From Bacteroidota bacterium (GTDB lineage Bacteria > Bacteroidota > Bacteroidia > Chitinophagales > Chitinophagaceae), in NCBI GenBank assembly GCA_016711825.1, contig JADJSG010000009.1, positions 62,001 through 126,000 of the forward strand: a DNA stretch of 64,000 nucleotides, written 5' to 3'. This document shows, in pieces, positions 52,323 to 60,901 of the stretch (its first letter is position 1; every line of letters begins with the position of its first letter). The position numbers and the translations under genes are program-made. Below the pieces are notes generated by a model that was given only the letters and a program-made list of their open reading frames with translations, was not told where the DNA came from and ran no database searches.

Positions 52323-53717
52323 TTACTTTCCGATACAAAACTTTCCAAATATTGTTCCTAAAATATCCTTGTCTAACTCAATAACACCTGTGATAATACC
52401 CAATGAATGGAGAGCCATTTTGATATCAATCGATAAGAATTCACCGCTGATGTTATCTTGCAGACCCAATTCAATTTGTTGTATATGCAACAAGGTTTCT
52501 TGTAAAGCACTGAGATGTCGGGCATTGGTTACAAACAAACCATTATGTTGTAGTTTTTCAGCATGAACGATGTTTACTAATTCATGTGTTAAGCGATCTA
52601 AATTTCGTCCGGTAAATGCAGAAATCTCCATCACTTTTTTACCTGTTAAGGTACTGATAGCTTCTTCAATATCATAGGCATTGCAATCGACGATGCGATC
52701 TGATTTATTGAGTAAAATTAGCACATGCTGAGTTGGTAAAATAGCTAATTGTTTAAAATCATTGACTATTTGTTTATAATCCTTTTGAATATCCACAATA
52801 AACAAAATAATCTTGGCCGATTTCATTTTTTGAAACGAACGGGCAATACCAATTGCTTCAAGGTTGTCATCAGTTTGTCGAATACCCGCTGTATCGATAA
52901 ATCTAAATTGAATACCTTCTATTTGAATCGTATCTTCTATAAAGTCTCTTGTGGTGCCTGCTATATCACTCACAATAGCTTTCTCTTCATGAAGCAATTT
53001 ATTGAGCAATGTGGACTTCCCTGCATTCGGTTCCCCAATGATTGCAACAGGTATGCCATGTTTTAGTACATTGCCCATTTCAAATGATTGAATCAATGTA
53101 GATACAGTTTGCTTCATTTTTAATATCAACTGCATAAACTTCTCTCGATTGGCAAATTCTACATCTTCTTCCGAAAAATCGAGCTCCAATTCAATCAATG
53201 CTGCAAACTCAATCAACTCATTTCTTAGTGAAGCAATGACATCAGAATATCCCCCACGCATTTGCTTAAATGCCATTTCATGTTGTGCTTTATTTTCGCT
53301 TGCTATGATATCCGCAACGGCTTCAGCTTGACTTAAATCAAGCTTTCCATTTAAAAATGCACGCATGGTAAACTCCCCTGGTTTTGCCAATCGAGCTCCA
53401 TGTTGCTGACATATGTCTATAATGCTTTTTAATATAAAAGGCGAACCATGACAACTCATTTCAATCACATCTTCACCTGTGTAGGAATGTGGATTTTTAA
53501 ACACTGAAACCACTACTTCGTCAATGATTTCATCTTGAACTACTATTTTACCAAAGTGAAGGGTATGCGACTGTTGATCTTTGATTTTTTTTTTGCCAAT
53601 AAAAAAAGCATCCACGATGTCAATCGCCAGTAACCCACTAAGCCTGATCACACCTAAAGCGCCCTCACCCAAAGGAGTTGAAAGGGCAACAATGGTATCA
53701 TGTTGAGTATATGTCAT
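52323..53717 (-). CDS. mnmE: tRNA uridine-5-carboxymethylaminomethyl modification GTPase MnmE
   Basis: A 464-residue GTPase that, with MnmG, modifies U34 of certain tRNAs. The N-terminal formyl-THF-binding domain (1-~120) opens DTIVALSTPLGEGALGVIRL. A helical domain holds the G domain: G1 GEPNAGKST (228-236), G2 DIAGTTRDF, G3 DTAG (275-278), G4 NKSD. The C-terminal catalytic motif is CIGK (461-464). Length is normal. It follows proline dehydrogenase by 9 bp and is likely read from the same promoter. Confidence 0.96.
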   Translation of the reverse strand: MTYTQHDTIVALSTPLGEGALGVIRLSGLLAIDIVDAFFIGKKKIKDQQSHTLHFGKIVVQDEIIDEVVVSVFKNPHSYTGEDVIEMSCHGSPFILKSIIDICQQHGARLAKPGEFTMRAFLNGKLDLSQAEAVADIIASENKAQHEMAFKQMRGGYSDVIASLRNELIEFAALIELELDFSEEDVEFANREKFMQLILKMKQTVSTLIQSFEMGNVLKHGIPVAIIGEPNAGKSTLLNKLLHEEKAIVSDIAGTTRDFIEDTIQIEGIQFRFIDTAGIRQTDDNLEAIGIARSFQKMKSAKIILFIVDIQKDYKQIVNDFKQLAILPTQHVLILLNKSDRIVDCNAYDIEEAISTLTGKKVMEISAFTGRNLDRLTHELVNIVHAEKLQHNGLFVTNARHLSALQETLLHIQQIELGLQDNISGEFLSIDIKMALHSLGIITGVIELDKDILGTIFGKFCIGK

Positions 53718-53726
53718 GTCAGTGAA

Positions 53727-54914
53727 TTAGCCCGTTTGGGTTGATTTATGTAATTTTCTTCTTTTCATTTCTTTTTGAATCAATCCTAATTCTCTCCCTG
53801 TTTGTCCTGCTACTGAAGTGTTTTCCTGGGCTCTTCTCATCAAATAAGGAATTACTTCTTCTACAGGTCCATAAGGCAGATATTTAGATACTTGAAAGCC
53901 TTCTTTGGCCAGGTTAAAGGATATATTATCACTCATACCATAAAGCTGTGAAAAACAAATATGTGGATGATTAGGTTGAAAACCGCGTTGGGCAATTAAA
54001 GTAGTTGCCAGCATACAACTTTGTTCATTATGGGTACCAATAAAAAGTGAAATTTGATCGAGATGATCTACACAATATTGTAAGGACAAATTATAATCTT
54101 TGTCAGTATCTTCTTTAGTGGCTTGAATAGGAGAAGTATAATTTTGTTCAACTGCTCTTTTTCTTTCTTTTTCCATATAGGCTCCCCTAACTAATTTAGC
54201 ACCTAATAAGTAGCCATTTTTAATGGCCATTTGATGACTTTCTTTTAGATAAGCATATCGGTCATGTCGGTATAATTGAAAAGTATTATAAACCACCACT
54301 TGCTCTTTATTGTATTTAGCCATCATTTTATTGGTGATATCATCTACAGGTTGTTGTATCCAACTTTCTTCTGCATCTATTAAAATTTTTTTCTGATATT
54401 GTGTTGCACAATAGCAAATGGAATCGACGCGTTGCTGAAATCGTTCAAATTCTTGCTCCTCTTCTTTGGTAAGTAGGTTTTCGGCATTGATTTTTTCTAA
54501 CAGTTCAATTCTACAAAAACCGGTCACTTTTAAACTTACAAATGGAATATAGGGTTTATCACTCGCAAATTTGATGGTTTGAAGAAAAATATTGGTTGTT
54601 TTTTCAAACTCTATTTCATCACTTTTGCCTTCCACACCATAGTCCATAATCACTGAAACATTGTATTGGCTTAGTTTTAAAGCAGTTTCGTTGGCTTCGA
54701 TAAGGGTTTCACCCCCACAAAATTGTTTAAAAATCGTATTTTTTATAAGCCCTTTTATGGGAAAATACAATTTAAAAGCTAATTGTGTAAACGATATCCC
54801 TATTTTTGTTAAGAGGGGTTTTGCCATGAATGAAAATAAAAAATTAGCTCTTTTCAATTCGAAATTATTTTTTAAAGAAAAGGCAATTTCTGTATTATCA
54901 AAATTTAGCGACAT
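53727..54914 (-). CDS. Proline dehydrogenase
   Basis: A 395-residue FAD enzyme oxidising proline to pyrroline-5-carboxylate, a monofunctional ProDH barrel rather than PutA. Marks are FVSLKVTGFCRIELLEKINA, KKILIDAEESWIQ, YNTFQLYRHDRYAYLKES, YLLGAKLVRGAYMEKERKRA, LFIGTHNEQS and the C-terminal KYLPYGPVEEVIPYLMRRAQ followed by EN. It has its own -7 box and is followed after 9 bp by mnmE, an unusual partner. The pyrroline-5-carboxylate dehydrogenase gene is not here. Confidence 0.92.
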   Translation of the reverse strand: MSLNFDNTEIAFSLKNNFELKRANFLFSFMAKPLLTKIGISFTQLAFKLYFPIKGLIKNTIFKQFCGGETLIEANETALKLSQYNVSVIMDYGVEGKSDEIEFEKTTNIFLQTIKFASDKPYIPFVSLKVTGFCRIELLEKINAENLLTKEEEQEFERFQQRVDSICYCATQYQKKILIDAEESWIQQPVDDITNKMMAKYNKEQVVVYNTFQLYRHDRYAYLKESHQMAIKNGYLLGAKLVRGAYMEKERKRAVEQNYTSPIQATKEDTDKDYNLSLQYCVDHLDQISLFIGTHNEQSCMLATTLIAQRGFQPNHPHICFSQLYGMSDNISFNLAKEGFQVSKYLPYGPVEEVIPYLMRRAQENTSVAGQTGRELGLIQKEMKRRKLHKSTQTG

Positions 54915-54935
54915 ACTCTATTTTTTATTTGACCG

Positions 54936-54943
54936 CAAAAGTA
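54936..54943 (-). promoter_or_regulatory. -7 promoter box of the proline dehydrogenase-mnmE pair
   Basis: TACTTTTG on the minus strand (plus strand CAAAAGTA) matches the consensus 21 nt from the ATG. No clear -33 half. Confidence 0.5.
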
Positions 54944-55029
54944 ATATTGTTAATAACTAATATTTTTTTTTTTTTGGTGAATAATAAAATTAAACATACT
55001 TTTACGGTACAAAATTAAAATATTTAAAA

Positions 55030-56349
55030 ATGAAAAAGATTTTATTCATCGGCTTAACGGCTTTGATTGGTTTCAACGCTTCAGCTCAGTACAAGCAACA
55101 AATGTTGGCAGGTCCTCAAAAATTAGACAACGCAAAAATTAAATCATTCCCAAGTAAAGAAGGATTTAAAAATAGCAATAAAAAAACAAGAGGTGGTTCA
55201 ATATACTTAAACTACATTGAATTTGTAGCAGCTCAGGAAGGTATTCTTCAAGCTACCTTAGATGCAAACAGCAGTTTGTATTATTGTTTTCCAGATTCTA
55301 ACGTGAGATACAATCCACCGAATCAAGGTTATGGTATGCAATACAAATCAATTGGTCAAGTTTTAGATCCTAATGCAAATGTGATCAAAAACAATACACC
55401 AAGTGGTGAAATTTTTATTGGTAACAATACGTACACAGTCGATTCAATTTTCGTATTAGGTTCTTATGCTAAAGTTTCTGCGGCTGTAGATACTTTAATC
55501 ATGAGTGTTGTACATAGCGGTGCAGCAAATATGCCTGTATATTACTTTACAGGTGCTACTGCTACTAACTATGGTACTGATACCGTAAGATTTGCATCAC
55601 AAGATTACAATCCAGCACTTTTCAACAATGCGCCTTACCAAGTTAATGTTGCCGGTGCTCCAGCAGCATATACTGTAAAAAGACCATTGACAAATGCGGA
55701 TTCAAACAACTACACAATGGGTGCAAACAGCTACAATTTAAAATATCTTGGATTTAGCGCAAATGCATTTAATGTACCAGCAAACGAAAAAGTTTCTGTA
55801 AGCTTTACTTTCAAACCAGGTTATACTTGGATCGCTGGTGACACTATTGGTTCTTTCAACAAATGGTTATTCTTATCATATGAGCCAAACGGTGACAACA
55901 CTTTCATGCCTTATTATGCTGGTGATTACAACATGTCTTCTAATGTATACAAAGATTCAACAGGTTGGGAAGCATTATATGTTCCTACTTTAGCTTGGAC
56001 TGCACCTTATAGCCCTGAAATTCATGACATCGTTTGGAAATTAACATGTAACACATGTGGATTTGTAAATACCAACGATTTATCTGAAAACATGGATATC
56101 ACTGTATCTCCAAACCCAGCTTCTGACAATTTAAACTTCAATTTCAGTTTAAACAATACAGCTAAAAATGTTACTATCAGCTTAACAAATTTAGTAGGTC
56201 AACAAGTTAAAAATATCCAAGTAGGTGCTGTATCAGCAAACAATGCTCAAAATATCAATATGAGTGTTTCTGATTTACCAACTGGTCTTTATATCTACAC
56301 AATTCAAGTAGATGGAGAAAAACTTTCAAACAAAGTATTAGTAAAATAA
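55030..56349 (+). CDS. Secreted protein with type A C-terminal (type IX secretion) sorting domain
   Basis: A 439-residue exported protein. Signal peptide MKKILFIGLTALIGFNASA; a beta-rich mature region with Tyr/Asn-rich segments (YLNYIEFVAAQEG, NNTYTVDSIFVLGSYAK), no recognised catalytic motif; then the type A sorting domain (about 360-439: ITVSPNPASDNLNFNFSL, VTISLTNLVGQQVKNIQVG, DLPTGLYIYTIQVDGEKLSN, KVLVK). It is probably surface-exposed or secreted. It ends with a strong terminator. With the protein at 9089-11536 the window holds cargo of both sorting classes. Confidence 0.87.
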   Translation: MKKILFIGLTALIGFNASAQYKQQMLAGPQKLDNAKIKSFPSKEGFKNSNKKTRGGSIYLNYIEFVAAQEGILQATLDANSSLYYCFPDSNVRYNPPNQGYGMQYKSIGQVLDPNANVIKNNTPSGEIFIGNNTYTVDSIFVLGSYAKVSAAVDTLIMSVVHSGAANMPVYYFTGATATNYGTDTVRFASQDYNPALFNNAPYQVNVAGAPAAYTVKRPLTNADSNNYTMGANSYNLKYLGFSANAFNVPANEKVSVSFTFKPGYTWIAGDTIGSFNKWLFLSYEPNGDNTFMPYYAGDYNMSSNVYKDSTGWEALYVPTLAWTAPYSPEIHDIVWKLTCNTCGFVNTNDLSENMDITVSPNPASDNLNFNFSLNNTAKNVTISLTNLVGQQVKNIQVGAVSANNAQNINMSVSDLPTGLYIYTIQVDGEKLSNKVLVK

Positions 56350-56370
56350 TCTTTTAGTAAAATATCCTTT

Positions 56371-56400
56371 AAAAAACCCTTCTTTATGAAGGGTTTTTTG
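56371..56400 (+). terminator. Terminator of the type A cargo gene
   Basis: AACCCTTC (56375-56382) and GAAGGGTT (56388-56395), extended by flanking A and T runs, loop TTTAT, T-tract to 56399. It isolates the following sigma-factor gene. Confidence 0.9.
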
Positions 56401-56480
56401 TTTTATAAACATTTCTGATTATTTTACCCAACCATTTTATAAACACGTGAGTCTTATATATAAGAAATACTCAAAATAAA

Positions 56481-57053
56481 TTGAATACAGCTTTGAGCTA
56501 CATAGGTACCCAACAAGATGAAGAATTACTTACACTCATATATGGGTGTAAAGAAGGGAAGCGTGTGGCCCAGGAAAAGCTCTATAAAATGATGTACCCT
56601 AAAATGATGAGTATGGTAAAGCGATATACAAATATGTATCAATACCATATTGCTGAAGAAATACTCAACAATGGGTTTTTAAAAGTATTTCAAAAAATTG
56701 ATAGCTATAAATTTGAAGGATCGTTTGAAGGTTGGGTACGTAGAATCATATACCACTCTATTTTTGATTATATACGTCAAAACATAAAGTATATGGAGAA
56801 AGTTGTATTTGTAGAAAAAGATGAAATCATAACCAAAGACTTAGCATCAAAAATGCACTATGACGAATTGATGAAGCTTATACAAGAATTACCAGATACC
56901 ACAAGGATGGTTTTTAACTTGTATGTGCTTGAAGGATTTCCACACAAAGAAATCAGTGAAAAAATTGGCATCAGTGAAGGAACAAGTAAATGGCATCTTT
57001 TTGAAGCCAGAAGAATATTGAAAATTAAAATAGAAGCACTTAACAAATCATAA
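56481..57053 (+). CDS. ECF-type RNA polymerase sigma factor
   Basis: A 190-residue sigma-70-family factor. Region 2 (about 27-95) includes HIAEEILNNGFLKVFQKI and FEGSFEGWVRRIIYHSIFDY. Region 4 (about 130-188) includes LPDTTRMVFNLYVLEGFPHK and EISEKIGISEGTSKWHLFEA. There is no region 1 or 3. No ATG lies near the start; TTG at 56481 is the only good initiator before region 2. The next gene follows by 19 bp and encodes its likely anti-sigma partner. It resembles the many ECF factors of Bacteroidota, but without an adjacent FecR/SusC system. Confidence 0.92.
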   Translation: MNTALSYIGTQQDEELLTLIYGCKEGKRVAQEKLYKMMYPKMMSMVKRYTNMYQYHIAEEILNNGFLKVFQKIDSYKFEGSFEGWVRRIIYHSIFDYIRQNIKYMEKVVFVEKDEIITKDLASKMHYDELMKLIQELPDTTRMVFNLYVLEGFPHKEISEKIGISEGTSKWHLFEARRILKIKIEALNKS

Positions 57054-57072
57054 TATAAACAGTCATAAACAT

Positions 57073-58878
57073 ATGTCAAACAAAATTTCGATAGACGATC
57101 TGTTTAGAGAAAAACTCTCTGGGGGCAAAGAACAGCTCAATTTGGGTGCGTGGGCAAACATGGAGCGTATGCTCAATGGCCAAAACCCCTATGCCGGTGA
57201 AGAACAAGAGCCTAAAAGAAAGAAAAGAATTTTTCCTTTTCTAGCTTTATTTTTATTGTTATCATCTGCTGTTACAGCTGGATTCTTATGGTTTAACCAT
57301 CAAAACAACCAATCTACTGTACAAGCTACTGCACATTCGAATGAGTCTCCTAACAATCAAACAAATCTACTCACTCAAAATGCTAACAATAATGCAAATA
57401 CATCTCAGGTAAAAGATATTGACGCATCCATGATACCTTCTGAATCATCCTTACAAGTAGATCAGCCCAATAAAAACAACCATAAAATAAACCAAAAGCA
57501 TTTTGCTAAAAACAATCAAATAAACAATCAATCAAGTAATCAAACAAATAATCAAACAAACGGTCAAACAACAGAAACAGTCGATGCTTCAATGAATCGA
57601 TTGGCATCAAAGGTAGCTAAGCACGAGAAAGGGAATAAAAGAAACCACAAAGATGTAAACAAGGAAAATCCTGAAAATTTTATTGAAGTGGAACAAACTC
57701 AGAAAGAAACTTTACTTGCATACAATAATGAAAATCAAAGTAAAAAAGCAACTTTCAGTAAAAAACAATCTGAATCAAAAGACTTAATGAATCAATCTAA
57801 GAAAGAATTAGTCTATAAAGTAGTTGCCGATGAGATGGTGGAAAAAAATAGAGATGGTAGCATTAAAACCATTTCTTATGATACGATAGATCAATCTTCA
57901 TATGAAGTGGCCAAGCAATATGAAAACCCACAACCAATTGACTACACGCAAAAAAATTACAAATATCATCCCCGTTATTTGCTCGATGATATACAAGTAG
58001 AAGAACCAAAATTAGTTTTAAACAATGCCTTGAAAAATGAACCTGCCTCTACGCCACATCTAAAAAATACTTCAGATGAGAAAACAAATAAGAAAAACAA
58101 TACTGCAAAAACAGGAATATTTAGTGCAATCGGTGCTTTTGCTACTTTGGCTTTAAATAAAATTGGGGAAACAAGTAATGACTTTTTCAGAATGTTTACC
58201 GTATTAGATCCAGGTATTAGTTTGGGAGTGAATGCAGCCTTATTTAACACCAAACATAATTACGGAGGTTTTCATGCTGGACTCACAAACCATACTGCCA
58301 TCAGTGAAACATTTAGTATTATTTCTGAATTGAAGTTTTTTATACGCAATAACTCTGGATTTACCGTGAATGATATCAAAACACAAATCATCAATAAATC
58401 AATTGATACAAGTATTCCAGGCCAAACAACTTATATGTATCAAGTGGATTCATTGACAAAAAAATATAATTTTAAAAATTTCATGTCACTCGAATTACCT
58501 ATCATGTTAAGTGCTCGATTTAATAACCTATCCTTGTATGGCGGACCTAATTTTGTGTACAATCTGAAATTTAATATCAATGAAATCAATAAAAATTATG
58601 TATTAAATAAACAAGAAACAGTCGCAAATGGCATTGCTTATGAATACCCTATTGAAAAAGGGATGCAATACACAAGTACTGACTTCGGCGCTCGATTTGG
58701 TATTGGATATGCGGTGGGTGTCTCTTACAATTTTAATCCCAAAGTATATTTAGATCTCAGAATGAGTAAAGTAATGTGGGATAACACAAAAACAAATTCA
58801 CAACGTGATATTTCAAATGGTGTCAGCAAAGTACCCTTTACCCAATTGTCATTAGGCTATAAATTTTCAAATAAATAA
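57073..58878 (+). CDS. Dual membrane-spanning anti-sigma-like protein with C-terminal outer-membrane beta-barrel
   Basis: A 601-residue protein. Residues 1-52 are a cytoplasmic head (IDDLFREKLSGGKEQLNLGA, then WANMERML, ending KRKKR). One hydrophobic helix follows (about 53-74). A long Asn/Gln/Lys/Ser-rich, unstructured-looking linker (about 75-375) contains an NQ-rich repeat near 148-168. The C-terminal 225 residues are beta-barrel-like, with alternating strands such as GIGYAVGVSYNFNPKVYLDL and the aromatic end SLGYKFSNK. There is no cleavable signal peptide. The sigma gene is 19 bp upstream. This layout matches dual membrane-spanning (Dma-type) anti-sigma factors of Bacteroides; function here is inferred. 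Confidence 0.78.
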   Translation: MSNKISIDDLFREKLSGGKEQLNLGAWANMERMLNGQNPYAGEEQEPKRKKRIFPFLALFLLLSSAVTAGFLWFNHQNNQSTVQATAHSNESPNNQTNLLTQNANNNANTSQVKDIDASMIPSESSLQVDQPNKNNHKINQKHFAKNNQINNQSSNQTNNQTNGQTTETVDASMNRLASKVAKHEKGNKRNHKDVNKENPENFIEVEQTQKETLLAYNNENQSKKATFSKKQSESKDLMNQSKKELVYKVVADEMVEKNRDGSIKTISYDTIDQSSYEVAKQYENPQPIDYTQKNYKYHPRYLLDDIQVEEPKLVLNNALKNEPASTPHLKNTSDEKTNKKNNTAKTGIFSAIGAFATLALNKIGETSNDFFRMFTVLDPGISLGVNAALFNTKHNYGGFHAGLTNHTAISETFSIISELKFFIRNNSGFTVNDIKTQIINKSIDTSIPGQTTYMYQVDSLTKKYNFKNFMSLELPIMLSARFNNLSLYGGPNFVYNLKFNINEINKNYVLNKQETVANGIAYEYPIEKGMQYTSTDFGARFGIGYAVGVSYNFNPKVYLDLRMSKVMWDNTKTNSQRDISNGVSKVPFTQLSLGYKFSNK

Positions 58879-58913
58879 CAAACGTTTTTTCTTCCCCTTA
58901 TATATCCCCCAAC

Positions 58914-58942
58914 AAAAATGCCATGCTTAGCATGGCATTTTT
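58914..58942 (+). terminator. Terminator of the sigma/anti-sigma operon
   Basis: AAAAATGCCATGC (58914-58926) and GCATGGCATTTTT (58930-58942) form a perfect 13-bp stem with a 3-nt loop. The next gene's -7 box begins 3 nt after it. Confidence 0.88.
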
Positions 58943-58944
58943 AA

Positions 58945-58952
58945 TATCTTTG
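58945..58952 (+). promoter_or_regulatory. -7 promoter box of the Nif3-like gene
   Basis: TATCTTTG, exact match, 17 nt before the ATG. The -33 position falls inside the terminator stem just upstream and shows no TTTG. Confidence 0.5.
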
Positions 58953-58969
58953 TACCATAAACGGATTCA

Positions 58970-60067
58970 ATGCCCAAACTGCAAGAAATAATAAATGTCC
59001 TAGAAGATTTTGCCCCCCTTCATTATCAAGAATCATATGATAACAGTGGCTTAATAGTGGGAGATAGAGAAACTGATATACAAAATGCCTTACTTACACT
59101 TGATTGCACGGAAGCGGTGATAGATGAGGCCATAGAAAAAAACATTCAGTTAATCATAGCCCACCACCCTATTGTATTTTCAGGATTAAAATCGCTGACT
59201 GGTAAAAATTATATTGAAAAAGTGATTATTAAAGCCATCAAGCATGATATCGCTATCTATGCGGCACATACTAATTTAGACCATGTGTATATGGGTGTAA
59301 ATCACAAAATTGCTGAGAAATTACAACTCAAAAACCTTAGCATTTTAGACCCTAAGAAAGATACTTTACTCCAATTTTATGTATATGTACCTGTGAATCA
59401 TGCCGAAAAAGTAAGGAATGCCCTATTTGATGCAGGAGCAGGGTCTATTGGAGCTTACAGTGCCTGCAGTTTCAATACCCAAGGTATAGGCACTTTTCTC
59501 CCTTCACAAGATGCGAATCCATTTGTTGGTGAAAAAAATACGCTGGCTCATGAAGATGAAATCAAAATTGAAGTGATATTAAGTGAAGAAAAAAAAGAAC
59601 CTATTTTAAAAGCCATGCGTGCTGCTCATCCCTATGAAGAAATAGCCTATGGCTTTGTTTCACTTGAAAACAAAAACCAATATATTGGAGCAGGTATGCT
59701 GGGAGAATTAAGCGATGAAATGTCAGAAAGCCAATTTTTAGCTTTGCTTAAAACCACCATGAAGACTTCTTGTATCAGACATACTTCCTTAAGAAATCAA
59801 AATATTAAAAAAATAGCCATATGTGGAGGTTCTGGTAGTTTTCTACTCAATAAAGCCATAAAAGCACAAGCTGATATATTTATTACAGCCGATTATAAGT
59901 ATCATCAGTTTTTTGATGCCGAAAACAAATTGATCATTGCAGATATTGGCCACTATGAAAGTGAACAATTTACAGCTGAAATTTTTTATGATGTACTATC
60001 AAATAAATTTCCTAATTTCGCACTCCAAATAACATCAGTAAATACCAATCCGATAATATATTATTAA
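58970..60067 (+). CDS. Nif3-like dinuclear metal-centre protein
   Basis: A 365-residue cytosolic hexamer-forming protein of the NIF3/YbgI family. Metal motifs are LIIAHHPIVFSGLKS (about 63-76), IYAAHTNLDHVYMGVN and, near the C-terminus, ADIGHYESEQF. The long form has a PII/CutA-like insertion (about 130-230: QFYVYVPVNHAEKVRNALFD). Family members may be GTP cyclohydrolase-like hydrolases, but function is unsettled. The next gene, a zinc-ribbon coiled-coil protein, starts 8 bp later, a pairing often seen in Bacteroidota. Confidence 0.92.
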   Translation: MPKLQEIINVLEDFAPLHYQESYDNSGLIVGDRETDIQNALLTLDCTEAVIDEAIEKNIQLIIAHHPIVFSGLKSLTGKNYIEKVIIKAIKHDIAIYAAHTNLDHVYMGVNHKIAEKLQLKNLSILDPKKDTLLQFYVYVPVNHAEKVRNALFDAGAGSIGAYSACSFNTQGIGTFLPSQDANPFVGEKNTLAHEDEIKIEVILSEEKKEPILKAMRAAHPYEEIAYGFVSLENKNQYIGAGMLGELSDEMSESQFLALLKTTMKTSCIRHTSLRNQNIKKIAICGGSGSFLLNKAIKAQADIFITADYKYHQFFDAENKLIIADIGHYESEQFTAEIFYDVLSNKFPNFALQITSVNTNPIIYY

Positions 60068-60075
60068 ATAAAACT

Positions 60076-60828
60076 ATGGCAGCATTAAAAGAATTTTCAG
60101 TACAGGAAAAATTAATTTCGATCTGTACCTTGCAAAAAATTGATTCTAAAATTGATGAAATTAATAAATTAAGGGGTGAACTTCCTATGGAAGTGAAAGA
60201 CCTTGAAGATGAAATAGCGGGTTACAATACTCGTTTAAATGCGATTGACAATGAAATTAATGTTATAAAAGAAGACATTAAAAAGAAAAAAGCAATACAA
60301 ACTGATTCTGCTGAAAACTTAAAAAAATATGAAAAACAGCAATCTAATGTAAAAAATAGTCGTGAATTTGAAGCTATCAATAAAGAAATTGAAATGCAAG
60401 AGCTTGAAATTAAAGCCGCAGAGAAAAAGATTAAAGATGCTAAATACGAAATTGAAGAACAAGAAAAATTAAAAGTCAACGCGCAAAATTTAATTGCTGA
60501 AAAAGAAGAAATTCTTAAGTTGAAACAAAAAGAGTTGAAAAGAATTATTGACGAAACAGAAAAAGAAGAAAAAGATTTATTGACCAATAGACAAAAATCT
60601 GCTGATGCTGTTGAACCACGTCTTTTGCTTGCCTATACCAAAATCAGAAGTAACTTTCGCAACGGATTGGCGGTAGTTCCTGTAGAAAGAGATTCATGTG
60701 GTGGTTGTTACAATGTAGTACCTCCTCAACGTCAATCAGAAATCAGATTACGCAAAAAAATGATCATCTGCGAACATTGTGGACGTATTATCGTTGATAG
60801 TGAATTGGTAGATAATATTCATATATAA
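60076..60828 (+). CDS. Zinc-ribbon coiled-coil protein (C4-type, CT398-like)
   Basis: A 250-residue cytosolic protein: a long antiparallel coiled coil (about 15-190, rich in Glu/Lys/Ile) and a C-terminal zinc ribbon with CGGC and CEHC (about 210-240: DSCGGCYNVVPPQRQ and MIICEHCGRIIVD). Proteins of this kind bind partners such as sigma-54 or type III components in some bacteria; the role here is unknown. It is translationally close to the Nif3-like gene (8 bp) and ends at a strong terminator. Confidence 0.9.
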   Translation: MAALKEFSVQEKLISICTLQKIDSKIDEINKLRGELPMEVKDLEDEIAGYNTRLNAIDNEINVIKEDIKKKKAIQTDSAENLKKYEKQQSNVKNSREFEAINKEIEMQELEIKAAEKKIKDAKYEIEEQEKLKVNAQNLIAEKEEILKLKQKELKRIIDETEKEEKDLLTNRQKSADAVEPRLLLAYTKIRSNFRNGLAVVPVERDSCGGCYNVVPPQRQSEIRLRKKMIICEHCGRIIVDSELVDNIHI

Positions 60829-60850
60829 CATTAGCTCAAAGCAACATTTT

Positions 60851-60881
60851 AAAATAGCGTCAATTTTTTGACGCTATTTTT
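60851..60881 (+). terminator. Terminator of the nif3-zinc ribbon operon
   Basis: AAAATAGCGTCAA (60851-60863) and TTGACGCTATTTT (60868-60880) form a perfect 13-bp stem with a TTTT loop. Its right arm supplies the -33 TTTG of the next promoter. Confidence 0.92.
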
Positions 60882-60897
60882 ATTTAAATTACTTTTG
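60867..60897 (+). promoter_or_regulatory. Promoter of the TPR gene, overlapping the upstream terminator
   Basis: TTTG (60867-60870), 19 nt, TACTTTTG (60890-60897) is a full consensus match. The TTTG lies at the loop-stem junction of the terminator. The transcript would start near 60901-60902, at the first ATG. Confidence 0.7.
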
Positions 60898-60901
60898 GGT
60901 G

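Noticed and set aside
57430..57560. N/Q-rich AAC/CAA-biased stretch as a possible tandem repeat or mobile insert
   Set aside because: The units (roughly NNQ/SNQTNNQTN) are short and imperfect and stay in frame within the linker; it is better seen as a low-complexity protein linker.
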